DNA from: Streptococcus vestibularis
GTDB lineage: Bacteria; Bacillota; Bacilli; Lactobacillales; Streptococcaceae
Reading direction: 5' to 3'
Assembly: GCA_010604095.1 (NCBI GenBank)
Contig: JAABLG010000012.1
Span: 1 to 54,550, forward strand
DNA: 54,550 bases
Shown here: positions 37,113 to 48,356 of the stretch, one piece after another
Layout: each line of letters starts with the position of its first letter
How positions within the stretch are numbered: position 1 is the stretch's first letter
Translations under genes and position numbers: made by a program
The notes under the pieces: generated by a model
Seen by the model: only the letters and a program-made list of their open reading frames with translations
What the model was told of the DNA's origin: nothing
Database searches by the model: none

Positions 37113-38822
37113 ATGAAACAAATATTTAAATCAAGAGAGAGATTGTGGGTTAGTCTTTTTATTATTTCTTTTGCTATATTACTGGTTACACCACAGCTAT
37201 TTACTAGAAAAGTCATTTTAGGATCAGATTCTATATTTCACTATAACAGGTTTTATGAAGCTGCTATGCAATTAAAGAATGGTAATTTTTCTTACTTTCT
37301 ATCCTTATATGGTTTTCAACAGTCTGGACGTATTGTTAATGCCCTATATGGCCCTTTTTTTGCCTATTTACAAGGAGGGCTTATTTTAATAAGTGGTACT
37401 TGGTTCCGTTATCAGATTGTTTCTAGGGTATTGTTACATATATTGGCTGAATCTTCAATGTATGCGTTACTTAAGCAGTGTAAAGTTAAGACAAGCATTG
37501 CTTTGTCACTAGGTTTACTATATGCAACGACATTCTCTATTCAATATTGGACGATGCGTCAAGGCTTTTCTAGTTGGGGAGCTGCTCTATTACCCTATTG
37601 TTTCATTCCTGCTATTCATTATGTATTTTATCAACGAGTAGATCAAGTTAGACTAGCCCTATCAATGGCTTTAATTTTTCAGATTCATGTGCTTAGTGCT
37701 TTAATGCTAGCTATGATGTATCTTCCTTTTTATCTTTACACTTTTGTAAAGGCGACTACTTCTAAAAAAAAGGAAACTATTTTAAAAGTCTTAATAGCAG
37801 TTATTCTTTTTCTTTTATTGACTGTAAATGTATGGGGGGTGCTTCTCTATCTAAGAGGTGCGAATCATCTTTTAGATCCATTTATCAATAGGGAGATAGG
37901 TAAGAATGGAATTGATGGGACAGCAAGATATTGGCTATACACTCCAATATCCTTAATGGTTTTACTCATTTTACAGTTTATTTACGCTATTGTAAATTGG
38001 AAAAAACTAGCAAGATGGAAGCGAATACTACATTTTATTTATTTCGTTTTCTTCTTTTTATCAACAGGTCTTTTTCCATGGCAGTATCTGGTAGAAAATG
38101 GAAATACTTTTGCTGAGTTGATCCAATTCCCATTTCGCTTTTTTGTTCCAGCTACTATATTGCTGTTGGCGATTACAGGGTTGACTGTCACACGTTTTGT
38201 AAATTGGCGAAAAAGTATTGCTGTTTTATTATTTGCCTTTGCAGGGGTTGGGCTAATTCAAAATATAATGGATACTACAGATCGTGTAAAGAGTGCAGCT
38301 CAAGATGGTGAACTTATTTCCATTGTTAAACATACTTACGTTGAAGGAGATTATCAGACGATAAGTCTTACCATGAATGACAGTGACCTGTCACAGTTTT
38401 TAAATTTAGTTGTCAAATCCACACCAGATTATGTACCTATCTATGGGACAATAGGTAAGCAAAACACTTACGATCTTTATTATGAAAACATTGTTATGAA
38501 TCAAAGAACCGAAAAGTTAATTAAAGATAACTACCTCGTATTAACTTGGCAAGCTGATGAAGGGGAGGAATTGAATCTACCGATAGTTGTATATAAAGAT
38601 TCCATCTTGACACTAAATGGTAAAGAACTAGACAAGGATGACTATAACTTGTCAACGATTGGTACGCCGACCGTTTCATCGCAAGAAGGAAAAAATAAAC
38701 TTGAGTTACGGTATCAAGAACCAGAATGGTTATTTGTAGCAATAAGTGCCCCACTTGTAGTTTTAGGAACAATAGGTTTACAGTGGCTTTACACAAAAAT
38801 AAGTATAAAAAAGGTTGCCTAG
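37113..38822 (+). CDS. polytopic membrane protein, glycosyltransferase-C-like
   Basis: A 569-aa protein with about ten membrane helices in residues 1-400 and one at the C-terminus (about 540-560), and an extracellular domain between (about 400-535). The start GSDSIFHYNRFYEAAMQLKNGNF, with an acidic residue after the first helix, resembles the family annotated as 6-pyruvoyl-tetrahydropterin synthase-related membrane proteins, which are probably lipid-linked-sugar transferases. The substrate is unknown. I start at the ATG with AAAGGT six nt upstream; an ATG 15 nt earlier is at the mRNA 5' end. Confidence 0.8.
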   Translation: MKQIFKSRERLWVSLFIISFAILLVTPQLFTRKVILGSDSIFHYNRFYEAAMQLKNGNFSYFLSLYGFQQSGRIVNALYGPFFAYLQGGLILISGTWFRYQIVSRVLLHILAESSMYALLKQCKVKTSIALSLGLLYATTFSIQYWTMRQGFSSWGAALLPYCFIPAIHYVFYQRVDQVRLALSMALIFQIHVLSALMLAMMYLPFYLYTFVKATTSKKKETILKVLIAVILFLLLTVNVWGVLLYLRGANHLLDPFINREIGKNGIDGTARYWLYTPISLMVLLILQFIYAIVNWKKLARWKRILHFIYFVFFFLSTGLFPWQYLVENGNTFAELIQFPFRFFVPATILLLAITGLTVTRFVNWRKSIAVLLFAFAGVGLIQNIMDTTDRVKSAAQDGELISIVKHTYVEGDYQTISLTMNDSDLSQFLNLVVKSTPDYVPIYGTIGKQNTYDLYYENIVMNQRTEKLIKDNYLVLTWQADEGEELNLPIVVYKDSILTLNGKELDKDDYNLSTIGTPTVSSQEGKNKLELRYQEPEWLFVAISAPLVVLGTIGLQWLYTKISIKKVA

Positions 38823-38835
38823 TGGTAACCTTTTT
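38811..38835 (+). terminator. terminator after the membrane gene
   Basis: AAGGTTGCC (38811-38819), loop TAGT, GGTAACCTT (38824-38832), then TTT. The stem overlaps the stop codon. Confidence 0.85.
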
Positions 38836-38861
38836 GCATTATTCTTTAATCATGATATAAT
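38833..38861 (+). promoter_or_regulatory. mnmA promoter
   Basis: TTTGCA (38833-38838), 17-nt spacer, TATAAT (38856-38861) preceded by TGA. The start near 38868 gives a leader of about 99 nt. Confidence 0.7.
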
Positions 38862-38867
38862 TAAGCT

Positions 38868-40088
<1,221 letters not shown>

Positions 40089-40718
40089 ATGAATGAAGTA
40101 AAAAGTATGAGTTCTCAATTTTTTTATGCATTTATGTCCTTCTTTGCCATAATGAATCCCATTTCAAACCTTCCTGCTTATATGGCTTTAGTAGCAGATG
40201 ATAGTCAAAAGATTTCACGAAAAATTGCATTTAAGAGTCTTTTAATTGCCTTTATAATTGTTACAGTCTTTGTCTTTTCTGGAGATTTGATTTTCAAAGT
40301 TTTTGGAATTACAATTGTTTCTTTCAGAATTGCTGGTGGAATATTAGTGGCCGTTATCGGTTATCATATGATTAATGGTAATCATTCACCTAGCTATAAA
40401 GGAATGGAGCAGCAAGCAGTAAATTCAGATCCAATGTCTATTGCTATTTCTCCTCTTGCAATGCCGCTTTTTGCAGGACCAGGAACAATTACAACTGCCT
40501 TAAGCTTGGCTAATGGAGGTTTGCGGAATCAACTAATAACCGTAGTTGCTTTTGCTCTACTATGTGTCATCACTTATCTCCTACTAAGAAGTGCAAAACA
40601 AATTGCAGGCTTCTTGGGAAAAAATTTGATGAAAATTATAACGAAATTTATGGGACTATTACTATTTTCAATAGGTATCCAAATGATTATCACTAGTGTT
40701 CAGTCATTAATCAAATAG
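40089..40718 (+). CDS. MarC family integral membrane protein
   Basis: A 209-aa protein with about six membrane helices and the family motifs FFAIMNPISNLPAYMAL (about residues 16-32) and ISPLAMPLFAGPGTITTAL (about 117-135). The family's function is unsettled; it is not a proven drug transporter despite the Mar name. The ATG directly follows the mnmA stop; an alternative Met lies at residue 7 with a slightly better purine run upstream. Co-transcription with mnmA is likely. Confidence 0.85.
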   Translation: MNEVKSMSSQFFYAFMSFFAIMNPISNLPAYMALVADDSQKISRKIAFKSLLIAFIIVTVFVFSGDLIFKVFGITIVSFRIAGGILVAVIGYHMINGNHSPSYKGMEQQAVNSDPMSIAISPLAMPLFAGPGTITTALSLANGGLRNQLITVVAFALLCVITYLLLRSAKQIAGFLGKNLMKIITKFMGLLLFSIGIQMIITSVQSLIK

Positions 40719-40727
40719 TGATTTGAA

Positions 40728-40755
40728 TTGACAAAATGATTTGATTTGATACAAT
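40728..40755 (+). promoter_or_regulatory. mnmG promoter
   Basis: TTGACA (40728-40733), 16-nt spacer, TACAAT (40750-40755) preceded by TGA. The start near 40762 leaves a leader of about 140 nt that contains a small hairpin (about 40832-40850). Confidence 0.75.
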
Positions 40756-40901
40756 AACTTTAACAATAGTCATGATGGTCAAAGCTCATGGGAATTGTGC
40801 GTTTTTTGCGTACAGTTTTCTGGAGTTTTGGCTATTTTTGTAGAAAAATATCAGAGAAAGGATAAGGCAGCTGATTGTAAGTCACTGCATAAATCAAAAA
40901 A

Positions 40902-42803
40902 ATGTCTTACAGGTTTGATGAAAATTATGATGTAATCGTTGTTGGAGCTGGTCACGCTGGTGTGGAAGCTAGTTTGGCCGCAGCTCGCATGGGTTGTAAG
41001 GTTTTACTAGCCACTATCAACCTCGAGATGCTGGCTTTTATGCCATGTAACCCTTCTATCGGTGGGTCAGCTAAGGGAATTGTTGTTCGTGAAATTGATG
41101 CCCTTGGTGGAGAGATGGGTAAAAATATTGATAAAACTTATATTCAAATGAAAATGCTTAATACCGGTAAGGGGCCTGCTGTTCGAGCCTTGCGTGCACA
41201 AGCAGATAAAGCTTTGTATGCTATGACAATGAAACATACAGTTGAACGCCAGGAAAACCTGACCCTCCGTCAATCAATGATTGATGACATACTTGTTGAA
41301 GATGGTAAGGTAGTTGGTGTAAGAACGGCAACAAATCAAAAATATGGAGCTAAGGCAGTTATTGTAACAACAGGAACGGCTTTGCGTGGTGAAATTATCC
41401 TAGGTGAGCTCAAATATTCTTCAGGTCCTAATAATAGCCTTGCATCTGTTACATTGGCAGATAACCTGAGGGATCTTGGCCTTGAAATAGGAAGATTTAA
41501 AACGGGTACCCCTCCTCGTGTTAAGGCATCATCAATTAATTACGAAGAAACTGAAATTCAACCAGGTGATGAAAAGCCAAATCATTTTTCATTCTTGTCG
41601 AAAGATGAAGACTATCTTCAGGATCAAATACCTTGTTGGCTAACTTATACGAATCAAGAGAGCCACGATATTATCAATAATAATTTACACCGTGCACCAA
41701 TGTTTTCAGGTATTGTCAAGGGTGTAGGACCTCGTTATTGTCCATCAATCGAAGATAAAATTGTCCGATTTGCCGATAAGAATCGTCATCAGCTTTTCCT
41801 TGAACCAGAGGGACGAGAAACTGAGGAAGTGTATGTACAAGGGCTTTCAACAAGTTTGCCTGAAGATGTTCAAAAAGAATTGCTTCACTCAATCAAAGGT
41901 CTTGAAAAAGCGGAGATGATGCGAACTGGTTATGCGATTGAATATGATATCGTTCTCCCTCATCAATTACGTGCAACACTTGAAACGAAGTTGATTTCGG
42001 GTCTCTTTACAGCAGGACAAACCAACGGAACTTCTGGATACGAGGAGGCAGCTGGCCAAGGTCTAGTTGCTGGTATTAATGCGGCTCTTAAAGTTCAAGG
42101 TAAACCTGAGCTTATCCTCAAACGTAGTGATGCCTATATTGGTGTAATGATTGACGATCTTGTCACGAAAGGAACCTTGGAGCCATATCGTTTATTAACA
42201 TCACGCGCGGAGTATCGCCTCATATTACGTCATGACAATGCTGATATGCGCTTGACACCTATTGGTCGAGAAGTTGGTTTGGTTGACGATGAACGTTGGA
42301 ATATCTTTGAAATTAAGAAAAATCAGTTTGACAGTGAGTTGACACGTCTGTCAAAAGAAAAATTGAAACCTGTCAAAGAAACGAATGAAAAAATTCAAGC
42401 CCTAGGCTTTAAGCCCTTGACAGATGCCATGACTGCTAAAGAGTTTATGCGTAGACCAGAGATTGATTATGCCACAGCTACTCAGTTTGTAGGTCCAGCT
42501 TCAGAAGATTTGGATGCTAAGATTATAGAGTTGCTTGAGACTGAAATCAAGTACGAAGGGTATATCAATAAAGCTTTGGATCAAGTAGCCAAGATGAAGC
42601 GTATGGAAGAAAAGAGAATTCCGAAAAATATTGATTGGGATGCTATTGATTCTATCGCTACTGAAGCTCGTCAAAAATTTAAGAAAATTAATCCTGAGAC
42701 CATTGGTCAAGCGAGTCGTATTTCAGGGGTCAATCCAGCAGATATCTCTATTCTGATGGTCTACCTTGAAGGCAATAATAAGGCCCGTCGTAAAGTGGAC
42801 TAA
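40902..42803 (+). CDS. mnmG: tRNA uridine-5-carboxymethylaminomethyl modification enzyme MnmG
   Basis: FAD enzyme that, with MnmE, modifies U34 of the same tRNAs thiolated by MnmA. The 633-aa protein has the dinucleotide fold [19 protein letters not shown] (residues about 13-31), [32 protein letters not shown], and the C-terminal helical domain ending NKARRKVD. Length is normal. No Shine-Dalgarno sequence precedes the ATG; an AAAGGATAAGG run lies 36 nt upstream, before an in-frame TAA. A terminator and gdpP follow. Confidence 0.97.
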   Translation: MSYRFDENYDVIVVGAGHAGVEASLAAARMGCKVLLATINLEMLAFMPCNPSIGGSAKGIVVREIDALGGEMGKNIDKTYIQMKMLNTGKGPAVRALRAQADKALYAMTMKHTVERQENLTLRQSMIDDILVEDGKVVGVRTATNQKYGAKAVIVTTGTALRGEIILGELKYSSGPNNSLASVTLADNLRDLGLEIGRFKTGTPPRVKASSINYEETEIQPGDEKPNHFSFLSKDEDYLQDQIPCWLTYTNQESHDIINNNLHRAPMFSGIVKGVGPRYCPSIEDKIVRFADKNRHQLFLEPEGRETEEVYVQGLSTSLPEDVQKELLHSIKGLEKAEMMRTGYAIEYDIVLPHQLRATLETKLISGLFTAGQTNGTSGYEEAAGQGLVAGINAALKVQGKPELILKRSDAYIGVMIDDLVTKGTLEPYRLLTSRAEYRLILRHDNADMRLTPIGREVGLVDDERWNIFEIKKNQFDSELTRLSKEKLKPVKETNEKIQALGFKPLTDAMTAKEFMRRPEIDYATATQFVGPASEDLDAKIIELLETEIKYEGYINKALDQVAKMKRMEEKRIPKNIDWDAIDSIATEARQKFKKINPETIGQASRISGVNPADISILMVYLEGNNKARRKVD

Positions 42804-42820
42804 CGGTAGTAATGCGTTTA

Positions 42821-42846
42821 AAAGCCTTTTAATTAGGGCTTTTTTA
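42821..42846 (+). terminator. mnmG terminator
   Basis: AAAAGCC (42821-42827) with GGCTTTT (42838-42844), then TT. Confidence 0.8.
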
Positions 42847-42855
42847 TGTTATAAT
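42847..42855 (+). promoter_or_regulatory. extended -10 promoter for gdpP
   Basis: TGTTATAAT (42847-42855), giving a leader of about 15 nt that includes the AAGAGG ribosome site. Confidence 0.65.
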
Positions 42856-42876
42856 TACTAGATTAAGAGGTTTTAT

Positions 42877-44841
42877 ATGAAAAGATTTCACTTTGCAACG
42901 ATTCATCTTGTAATGATAGGGTTAATTCTTTTTGGAATTGCTACCATCTTTGTTCGCATTTTAAAATCTGAGTCTGCACTCATTTTTGCGCTTTTTATCA
43001 TTATGGTAGTGGTTGTTGCCTTATTACATTATCAAAAGACAACATACGAGTCCTTGGAAATAGAACAATTAGATGAACTAAATCAGGATGTTGAAGATTC
43101 TTTGAAGACCCTTCTTGGAAAAATGCCTGTTGGGGTAATTACTTTTGATGAGAATGATCATATTGAATGGTTTAATCCTTATGCGAAGCTAGTACTTTCG
43201 GATGAAAACGGAAACTTCAATAAGCAATTGGTTGCTAATTTTATTGCTCAGAAGCGTAAAGGATCACCCTCCAATGTGATTACAGTTGGCGAAAACAAAT
43301 ATGCTGCTTTTGTTGACTTTGATAATAAGTTGATTTACTTTATTGATAATGTTTATAATCATGATACGAATACAGACCCAAATATGACACGTCCTGTTAT
43401 CGGTATTATTTCAGTCGATAACTACGACGATGTGACAGGAAGTTTGCCAGATGCAGATGTTTCAAAGATCAATACATTCGTGGCAGGTTTTATTTCAGAG
43501 TTTGCCAAAGCTAAACACATCCATTATCGACGTATTGAAGGTGACCGTTTTTACTTTTTCACTAATTATAGGGTTTTGATGGAGTTCATGAATCAAAAGT
43601 TTTCTGTTTTAGATGATTTTCGTCAACAGGCTCAAGAACGTGGTTTACCACTGACACTGAGTATGGGAATCTCATTTGGAACAATTAAGCATGATCAAAT
43701 CGGACAAGTGGCTTTGCAGAATCTTAACATTGCCCTTGTTCGTGGTGGGGATCAGGCTGTAGTCAAGGAAAATGACGATCACAAAGAATTACTATACTTT
43801 GGCGGAGGTTCTGTCTCAACGGTCAAGCGTTCTCGCACAAGAACAAGAGCTATGATGACAGCAATTTCGGATAAGTTGAAAACAGTCGAAAGAGTATTTG
43901 TTGTTGGACACCAGAATTTGGATATGGATGCCCTAGGTGCTACTGTCGGAATGGCTCACTTTGCTAGTCAGATTGTTCGAAAGAGCTTTGCTGTTTACGA
44001 TGAGGAATCTATGAACGCTGATATTGCGCGTGCAGTTAATCGTTTGAAGGAGGATGGACAGTCACCACTGATTACGCTTTCAGAGGCTGAGGAACTGGTT
44101 AATCAGAATTCATTGCTGATTATGGTCGACCATTCTAAAGTAAATCTGACTTTATCTAAGAGTTTCTATACTCGATTTAACGAAGTTATTGTCGTAGACC
44201 ACCATCGTCGTGATGATGATTTCCCTGAAAATGCCGTTTTGACCTTTATTGAAAGTGGAGCAAGCTCTGCTTGTGAGTTGGTTACGGAATTGTTGCAATT
44301 TCAAGGGGCTCCAGAGCGGTTAAGTAAAATTCAAGCTTCTATCCTCATGGCAGGCATAATGCTAGATACGAAAAACTTCTCTACTCGTGTAACAAGTCGA
44401 ACGTTTGATGTTGCCTCATACCTTCGTAGTTTAGGAAGTGATAGTGGAGAGATTCAAACGATTTCGGCTACGGACTTTGAGGAGTATCGACGTATTAATG
44501 AGTTGATTTTAGCAGGTGATCGAATTACCAACGATATTATCGTTGCTATGGGTGAAGATCATAAATGCTACAATAATGTTGTCATTTCAAAAGCAGCAGA
44601 TACGATGCTTGCTATGGCTGGAATCGAAGCCACTTTTGTTATCGCTCGTACAAGCGATTCTACGGTAAATATATCTGCTCGAAGTCATAAAACAATTAAT
44701 GTGCAACGTATTATGGAAAAGTTAGGTGGCGGAGGGCATTTCAACTTAGCTGCCTGTCAAATAAGAGATTGTGGTGTTGCGCAGGTAAAAAATAAATTAA
44801 TTGAAACTATTATGGGAGAGTTGGCTCCTAAGGAGGACTAA
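42877..44841 (+). CDS. gdpP: cyclic-di-AMP phosphodiesterase GdpP
   Basis: Membrane enzyme that hydrolyses c-di-AMP, tuning potassium, osmotic and wall stress. The 654-aa protein has two N-terminal membrane helices (about 5-55), a PAS-like region (about 85-130, with [17 protein letters not shown]), a degenerate GGDEF-like region (about 170-300), and the DHH phosphodiesterase with [22 protein letters not shown] and the DHHA1 motif [14 protein letters not shown]. rplI follows at once. Confidence 0.96.
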   Translation: MKRFHFATIHLVMIGLILFGIATIFVRILKSESALIFALFIIMVVVVALLHYQKTTYESLEIEQLDELNQDVEDSLKTLLGKMPVGVITFDENDHIEWFNPYAKLVLSDENGNFNKQLVANFIAQKRKGSPSNVITVGENKYAAFVDFDNKLIYFIDNVYNHDTNTDPNMTRPVIGIISVDNYDDVTGSLPDADVSKINTFVAGFISEFAKAKHIHYRRIEGDRFYFFTNYRVLMEFMNQKFSVLDDFRQQAQERGLPLTLSMGISFGTIKHDQIGQVALQNLNIALVRGGDQAVVKENDDHKELLYFGGGSVSTVKRSRTRTRAMMTAISDKLKTVERVFVVGHQNLDMDALGATVGMAHFASQIVRKSFAVYDEESMNADIARAVNRLKEDGQSPLITLSEAEELVNQNSLLIMVDHSKVNLTLSKSFYTRFNEVIVVDHHRRDDDFPENAVLTFIESGASSACELVTELLQFQGAPERLSKIQASILMAGIMLDTKNFSTRVTSRTFDVASYLRSLGSDSGEIQTISATDFEEYRRINELILAGDRITNDIIVAMGEDHKCYNNVVISKAADTMLAMAGIEATFVIARTSDSTVNISARSHKTINVQRIMEKLGGGGHFNLAACQIRDCGVAQVKNKLIETIMGELAPKED

Positions 44842-44842
44842 A

Positions 44843-45301
44843 ATGAAAGTTATTTTCTTACAAGACGTTAAAGGAAAAGGAAAAAAAGGTGAAATCAAAG
44901 AAGTACCGTCAGGTTACGCTCAAAACTTCTTGATTAAAAAGAACCTTGCTAAAGAAGCAACAAACCAAGCCATCGGTGAGTTGAAAGGTAAACAAAAATC
45001 TGAAGAAAAACATGCTGCAGAGTTGTTAGCTGAAGCAAAATACGTTAAAGAGCAACTTGAGAAGGAAGAAAATCGTCTTCAATTTACTGAGAAGGTTGGA
45101 CCAGACGGTCGTACTTTTGGTTCAATTACAGCCAAAAAGATTGCAGAAGGGCTTCAGAAACAATTTGGAATCAATGTTGATAAACGTCATATTGAACTTG
45201 AACATCCTATTCGTGCGATTGGTTTGATTGAGGTTCCTGTAAAGCTTCATAAAGAAGTAAGTGCAAAAATTAAGCTTAATATCAAAAATAGTGCTGAGTA
45301 A
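44843..45301 (+). CDS. rplI: 50S ribosomal protein L9
   Basis: Binds 23S rRNA and helps keep the reading frame. The 152-aa product begins [20 protein letters not shown] with the family's N-terminal globular signature, then a long central helix (about 40-75), and the C-terminal domain. I start at the ATG at 44843, which has AGGAGG 7 nt upstream, not the ATG 42 nt earlier inside gdpP. The gdpP-rplI-dnaC order is standard in streptococci. Confidence 0.97.
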   Translation: MKVIFLQDVKGKGKKGEIKEVPSGYAQNFLIKKNLAKEATNQAIGELKGKQKSEEKHAAELLAEAKYVKEQLEKEENRLQFTEKVGPDGRTFGSITAKKIAEGLQKQFGINVDKRHIELEHPIRAIGLIEVPVKLHKEVSAKIKLNIKNSAE

Positions 45302-45343
45302 ACCTTGACACTATAAGTAAATCTTGTAAAGGAGGGAGTAATT

Positions 45344-46705
45344 GTGTCAGAACCTCAAGAATTACGGGTACAACCTCAGGACTTAGTGGCTGAGCAGTCT
45401 GTTCTGGGTGCTATTTTTATTAATCCTGACAAGTTGATTGCAGTTCGAGAATATATCGAAGCAGATGACTTTTACAAGTATTCCCATCGTGTCATTTTTA
45501 AAGCAATGGTGACTCTGTCGGATCGAAATGAAGCCATTGATGCCACGACAGTACGTACCATTCTAGATGACCAAGATGACCTCCAAAATATAGGGGGTAT
45601 TTCTTATCTTGTAGATTTGGTCAATAGTGTACCCACATCTGCCAATGCTGAATACTATGCTAAAATTGTGGCTGAGAAAGCCATGCTTCGTCGTATTATA
45701 AGTAGATTGACAGAGACTGTCAACCAAGCCTATGAGGGTTCAACTGAATCTGATGAAATCATTGCAAATGCCGAAAAAGCCTTGGTGGATGTTTCGGAGC
45801 ATAGTAATCGTAGTGGTTTTCGTAAAATATCTGAAGTTCTTGATGTCAACTTTAATACTTTGGAGATGCGTTCACAACAAACGTCGGATGTTACCGGATT
45901 GCCAACTGGTTTCCGTGATCTTGACAAAATTACAACAGGTTTACACCCTGATCAATTAATTATTTTAGCAGCTCGTCCTGCTGTTGGTAAAACAGCTTTC
46001 GTTCTAAACATTGCTCAGAACGTTGGCACCAAGCAAAATAAAGCTGTTGCAGTTTTCTCACTAGAGATGGGGGCGGAAAGTTTAGTAGATCGTATGTTGG
46101 CTTCAGAAGGTATGATTGATTCCCATGCTTTACGTACAGGTCAATTGACAGAGCAAGATTGGAATAATGTTATGATTGCTCAGGGAGCTCTGGCCGAGGC
46201 ACCTATTTACATTGATGATACTCCTGGTATTAAGATTACTGAGATTCGGGCACGGTCTCGTAAATTGTCACAGGAAGTAGAGGGTGGTCTAGGTCTTATT
46301 GTCATTGACTATTTACAGTTGATTACAGGGACACGGCCAGAAAATCGCCAACAAGAGGTATCAGATATTTCGAGACAGTTAAAAATTTTGGCCAAGGAGC
46401 TCAAAGTTCCTGTAATTGCCTTGAGTCAGTTATCTCGTGGCGTGGAACAACGTCAGGATAAACGTCCTGTGTTGTCTGATATCCGTGAGTCAGGATCTAT
46501 CGAGCAGGATGCCGATATTGTTGCCTTTTTATATCGTGAGGATTACTATCGAAAAGAAGGCAAAGAACCAGGGAACGAGATTGAAGATAATACAATTGAA
46601 GTTATTCTGGAGAAAAATCGTGCTGGAGCGCGTGGAACGGTTAAATTGCTATTTCAAAAAGAGTATAATAAATTTTCATCGATTGCTCAGTTTGAGGAAT
46701 CATAA
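45344..46705 (+). CDS. dnaC: replicative DNA helicase DnaC/DnaB
   Basis: Hexameric 5'-3' helicase of the replication fork, loaded by DnaI and DnaB-type proteins encoded elsewhere. The 453-aa protein begins at a GTG (MSEPQELRVQPQDLVAEQSVLGA) behind AAAGGAGGGAG and has the N-terminal DnaG-interaction domain (about 1-110), Walker A AARPAVGKTAFVL (about 205-217), Walker B LIVIDYLQLI, and DIRESGSIEQDAD. Confidence 0.97.
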   Translation: MSEPQELRVQPQDLVAEQSVLGAIFINPDKLIAVREYIEADDFYKYSHRVIFKAMVTLSDRNEAIDATTVRTILDDQDDLQNIGGISYLVDLVNSVPTSANAEYYAKIVAEKAMLRRIISRLTETVNQAYEGSTESDEIIANAEKALVDVSEHSNRSGFRKISEVLDVNFNTLEMRSQQTSDVTGLPTGFRDLDKITTGLHPDQLIILAARPAVGKTAFVLNIAQNVGTKQNKAVAVFSLEMGAESLVDRMLASEGMIDSHALRTGQLTEQDWNNVMIAQGALAEAPIYIDDTPGIKITEIRARSRKLSQEVEGGLGLIVIDYLQLITGTRPENRQQEVSDISRQLKILAKELKVPVIALSQLSRGVEQRQDKRPVLSDIRESGSIEQDADIVAFLYREDYYRKEGKEPGNEIEDNTIEVILEKNRAGARGTVKLLFQKEYNKFSSIAQFEES

Positions 46706-46728
46706 CTTTCAGATTTAAGGAGATATAT

Positions 46729-47031
46729 ATGAGTGATGCATTTGCAGATGTTGCCAAGATGAAAAACATCAAGGAAGCTATTAAGGCCCATGAAGGTCAG
46801 TTGGTGGAATTGACCCTAGAGAATGGTCGTAAACGTGAAAAGAACAAGATTGGCCGTTTGACGGAAGTCTATCCATCGTTGTTTATTGTTGAATATCAAG
46901 ACTTCAGTTCTCAAGCAGGAGCTATTAACAATAGTTATGTTGAGTCTTATACTTATTCAGACATCTTAACTGAAAAGACCCTTATTCGCTATTTGAGTCC
47001 TGAGGAACAGGCTGAAATTGAGAATAAATAA
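46729..47031 (+). CDS. Veg-like conserved protein (DUF1021)
   Basis: A 100-aa protein with VELTLENGRKREKNKIGRLTEVYPSLFIVEYQD (about residues 26-58) and YTYSDILTEK, resembling the Veg/YabG-linked family (DUF1021) of Firmicutes. The Bacillus Veg affects spore outgrowth and biofilm formation; a role in a non-sporulating coccus is not clear. It sits 23 bp after dnaC and has its own terminator. RBS AAGGAG. Confidence 0.8.
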   Translation: MSDAFADVAKMKNIKEAIKAHEGQLVELTLENGRKREKNKIGRLTEVYPSLFIVEYQDFSSQAGAINNSYVESYTYSDILTEKTLIRYLSPEEQAEIENK

Positions 47032-47032
47032 T

Positions 47033-47058
47033 AAAAAGCCTTTACTTGGGCTTTTTTT
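47033..47058 (+). terminator. terminator after the Veg-like gene
   Basis: AAAAAGCC (47033-47040) pairs with GGCTTTTT (47049-47056), then TT. Confidence 0.85.
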
Positions 47059-47080
47059 CGTGGTAAACTATTAAAGTATG

Positions 47081-47229
47081 TGAAATAATAGCAGGATAAA
47101 ATGAAGCTCGTCAACAGGAAGTCAGCTAAAAAAGTAACCTTTGCTGTTTGGGCGAAGTCTTTCTGAACGAATCAGGTTTATCTAAAACGTTATTTCCTAA
47201 AAAATATTTTTTATAGGAGGACATTATTA
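47081..47229 (+). promoter_or_regulatory. rpsD leader, candidate S4-binding regulatory RNA
   Basis: A weak extended -10 (TGAAATAAT, 47081-47089) is followed by about 134 nt without ORF before rpsD, ending in AGGAGGA. In Bacillus the rpsD leader binds S4 for autoregulation; the length here would suit such an element, but I cannot confirm the pseudoknot by eye. Confidence 0.4.
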
Positions 47230-47841
47230 ATGTCACGTTATACAGGTCCATCATGGAAACAATCACGTCGCCTTGGTTTCTCACTTACAGGAACAGGTAA
47301 AGAATTGGCACGTCGTAACTACGTACCAGGTCAACACGGTCCAAACAACCGTTCAAAACTTTCAGAATACGGTTTGCAATTGGCTGAAAAACAAAAACTT
47401 CGTTTCTCATACGGTTTGGGTGAAAAACAATTCCGTAACTTGTTCGTACAAGCTACTAAAGTTAAAGGTGGAACACTTGGTTTCAACTTTATGGTTCTTT
47501 TGGAACGTCGTCTTGACAACGTTGTTTACCGTCTTGGTCTTGCAACTACTCGTCGTCAAGCACGTCAATTCGTAAACCACGGTCATATCCTTGTTGATGG
47601 TAAACGTGTTGATATCCCATCATACCGCGTTGAAGTTGGTCAAGTAATTTCAGTTCGTGAAAAATCAGCTAAAGTTCCTGCTATCCTTGAAGCAGTAGAA
47701 GCTACTATCGGACGTCCAGCATTCGTATCATTTGATGCTGAAAAACTTGAAGGTTCATTGACACGTCTTCCAGAACGCGATGAAATCAACCCAGAAATCA
47801 ACGAAGCACTTGTCGTTGAATTCTACAACAAAATGCTTTAA
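47230..47841 (+). CDS. rpsD: 30S ribosomal protein S4
   Basis: Primary 16S rRNA binding protein of the small subunit body. The 203-aa protein starts [21 protein letters not shown] and contains the S4 domain (about residues 93-155, [38 protein letters not shown]). Codon use is strongly biased towards preferred codons, as for highly expressed genes. A 134-nt leader precedes it and a strong terminator follows. Confidence 0.98.
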   Translation: MSRYTGPSWKQSRRLGFSLTGTGKELARRNYVPGQHGPNNRSKLSEYGLQLAEKQKLRFSYGLGEKQFRNLFVQATKVKGGTLGFNFMVLLERRLDNVVYRLGLATTRRQARQFVNHGHILVDGKRVDIPSYRVEVGQVISVREKSAKVPAILEAVEATIGRPAFVSFDAEKLEGSLTRLPERDEINPEINEALVVEFYNKML

Positions 47842-47859
47842 TTTTAAGATTATTGTATC

Positions 47860-47884
47860 AAAGCCCATTTTTATGGGCTTTTTT
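47860..47884 (+). terminator. rpsD terminator
   Basis: AAGCCCAT (47861-47868), loop TTTT, ATGGGCTT (47873-47880), then TTTT. Confidence 0.92.
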
Positions 47885-47978
47885 GTTTATCTTAAATCAT
47901 TGATTTCTAGGTTTTTTCAGTTACAAGTTCCCTGAAACCATTTCATGGAATGAGACGGCTTTTCTGTTTTCTAATATT

Positions 47979-48016
47979 AAAAATCCCCTAGTCTATCTAA
48001 TACAAGTGACTAGGGG
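47979..48016 (-). terminator. terminator of the small minus-strand gene
   Basis: CCCCTAGTC (47985-47993) with GACTAGGGG (48008-48016), 14-nt loop; the minus strand continues ATTTTTAA. Confidence 0.85.
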
Positions 48017-48052
48017 TTCGAAATATTATGATAGATGACTTTGAGGTATTGA

Positions 48053-48241
48053 TTATTTATTATCCAATCCACCTTCAAAATCTGCTGAAACATTCTCAAC
48101 GTAGTTAGTGAAGTAGGTTTCAAAATCTTTTTTTAGTTGGTCGTACTCCTCTTCGGAGTAATCTCTATCCTCTATATAAGCCTGAAATCTAGGGATTTTC
48201 AAATCTTTTTGGAGACGCTGGATTACTTCTGTCTTTGTCAT
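48053..48241 (-). CDS. small acidic conserved-type protein of unknown function
   Basis: A 62-aa acidic protein starting MTKTEVIQRLQKDLKIPRFQ and ending GGLDNK. It looks helical, has no signal or membrane segment, and I recognise no family. The ATG at 48241 has GAGAGG five nt upstream; a longer ORF from further upstream lacks a ribosome site. An extended -10 (TGGTAAAAT, 48272-48264) and a strong terminator frame it, which supports it being a real gene. Confidence 0.7.
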   Translation of the reverse strand: MTKTEVIQRLQKDLKIPRFQAYIEDRDYSEEEYDQLKKDFETYFTNYVENVSADFEGGLDNK

Positions 48242-48263
48242 AAAAACCTCTCTTTCACACTTT

Positions 48264-48272
48264 ATTTTACCA
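48264..48272 (-). promoter_or_regulatory. extended -10 promoter of the small minus-strand gene
   Basis: The minus strand reads TGGTAAAAT, 23 bp before the ATG at 48241. Confidence 0.55.
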
Positions 48273-48299
48273 TATTTTAAATCGAATAAAGCATTTAGG

Positions 48300-48328
48300 T
48301 TGTTTTGGAGTTTTACTTTTGATATACT
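48300..48328 (+). promoter_or_regulatory. promoter for the DUF1304 gene
   Basis: TTGTTT (48300-48305), 17-nt spacer, TATACT (48323-48328) preceded by TGA. Confidence 0.6.
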
Positions 48329-48356
48329 GTCAAAGTTACTCAAGAAGGGAGATATA

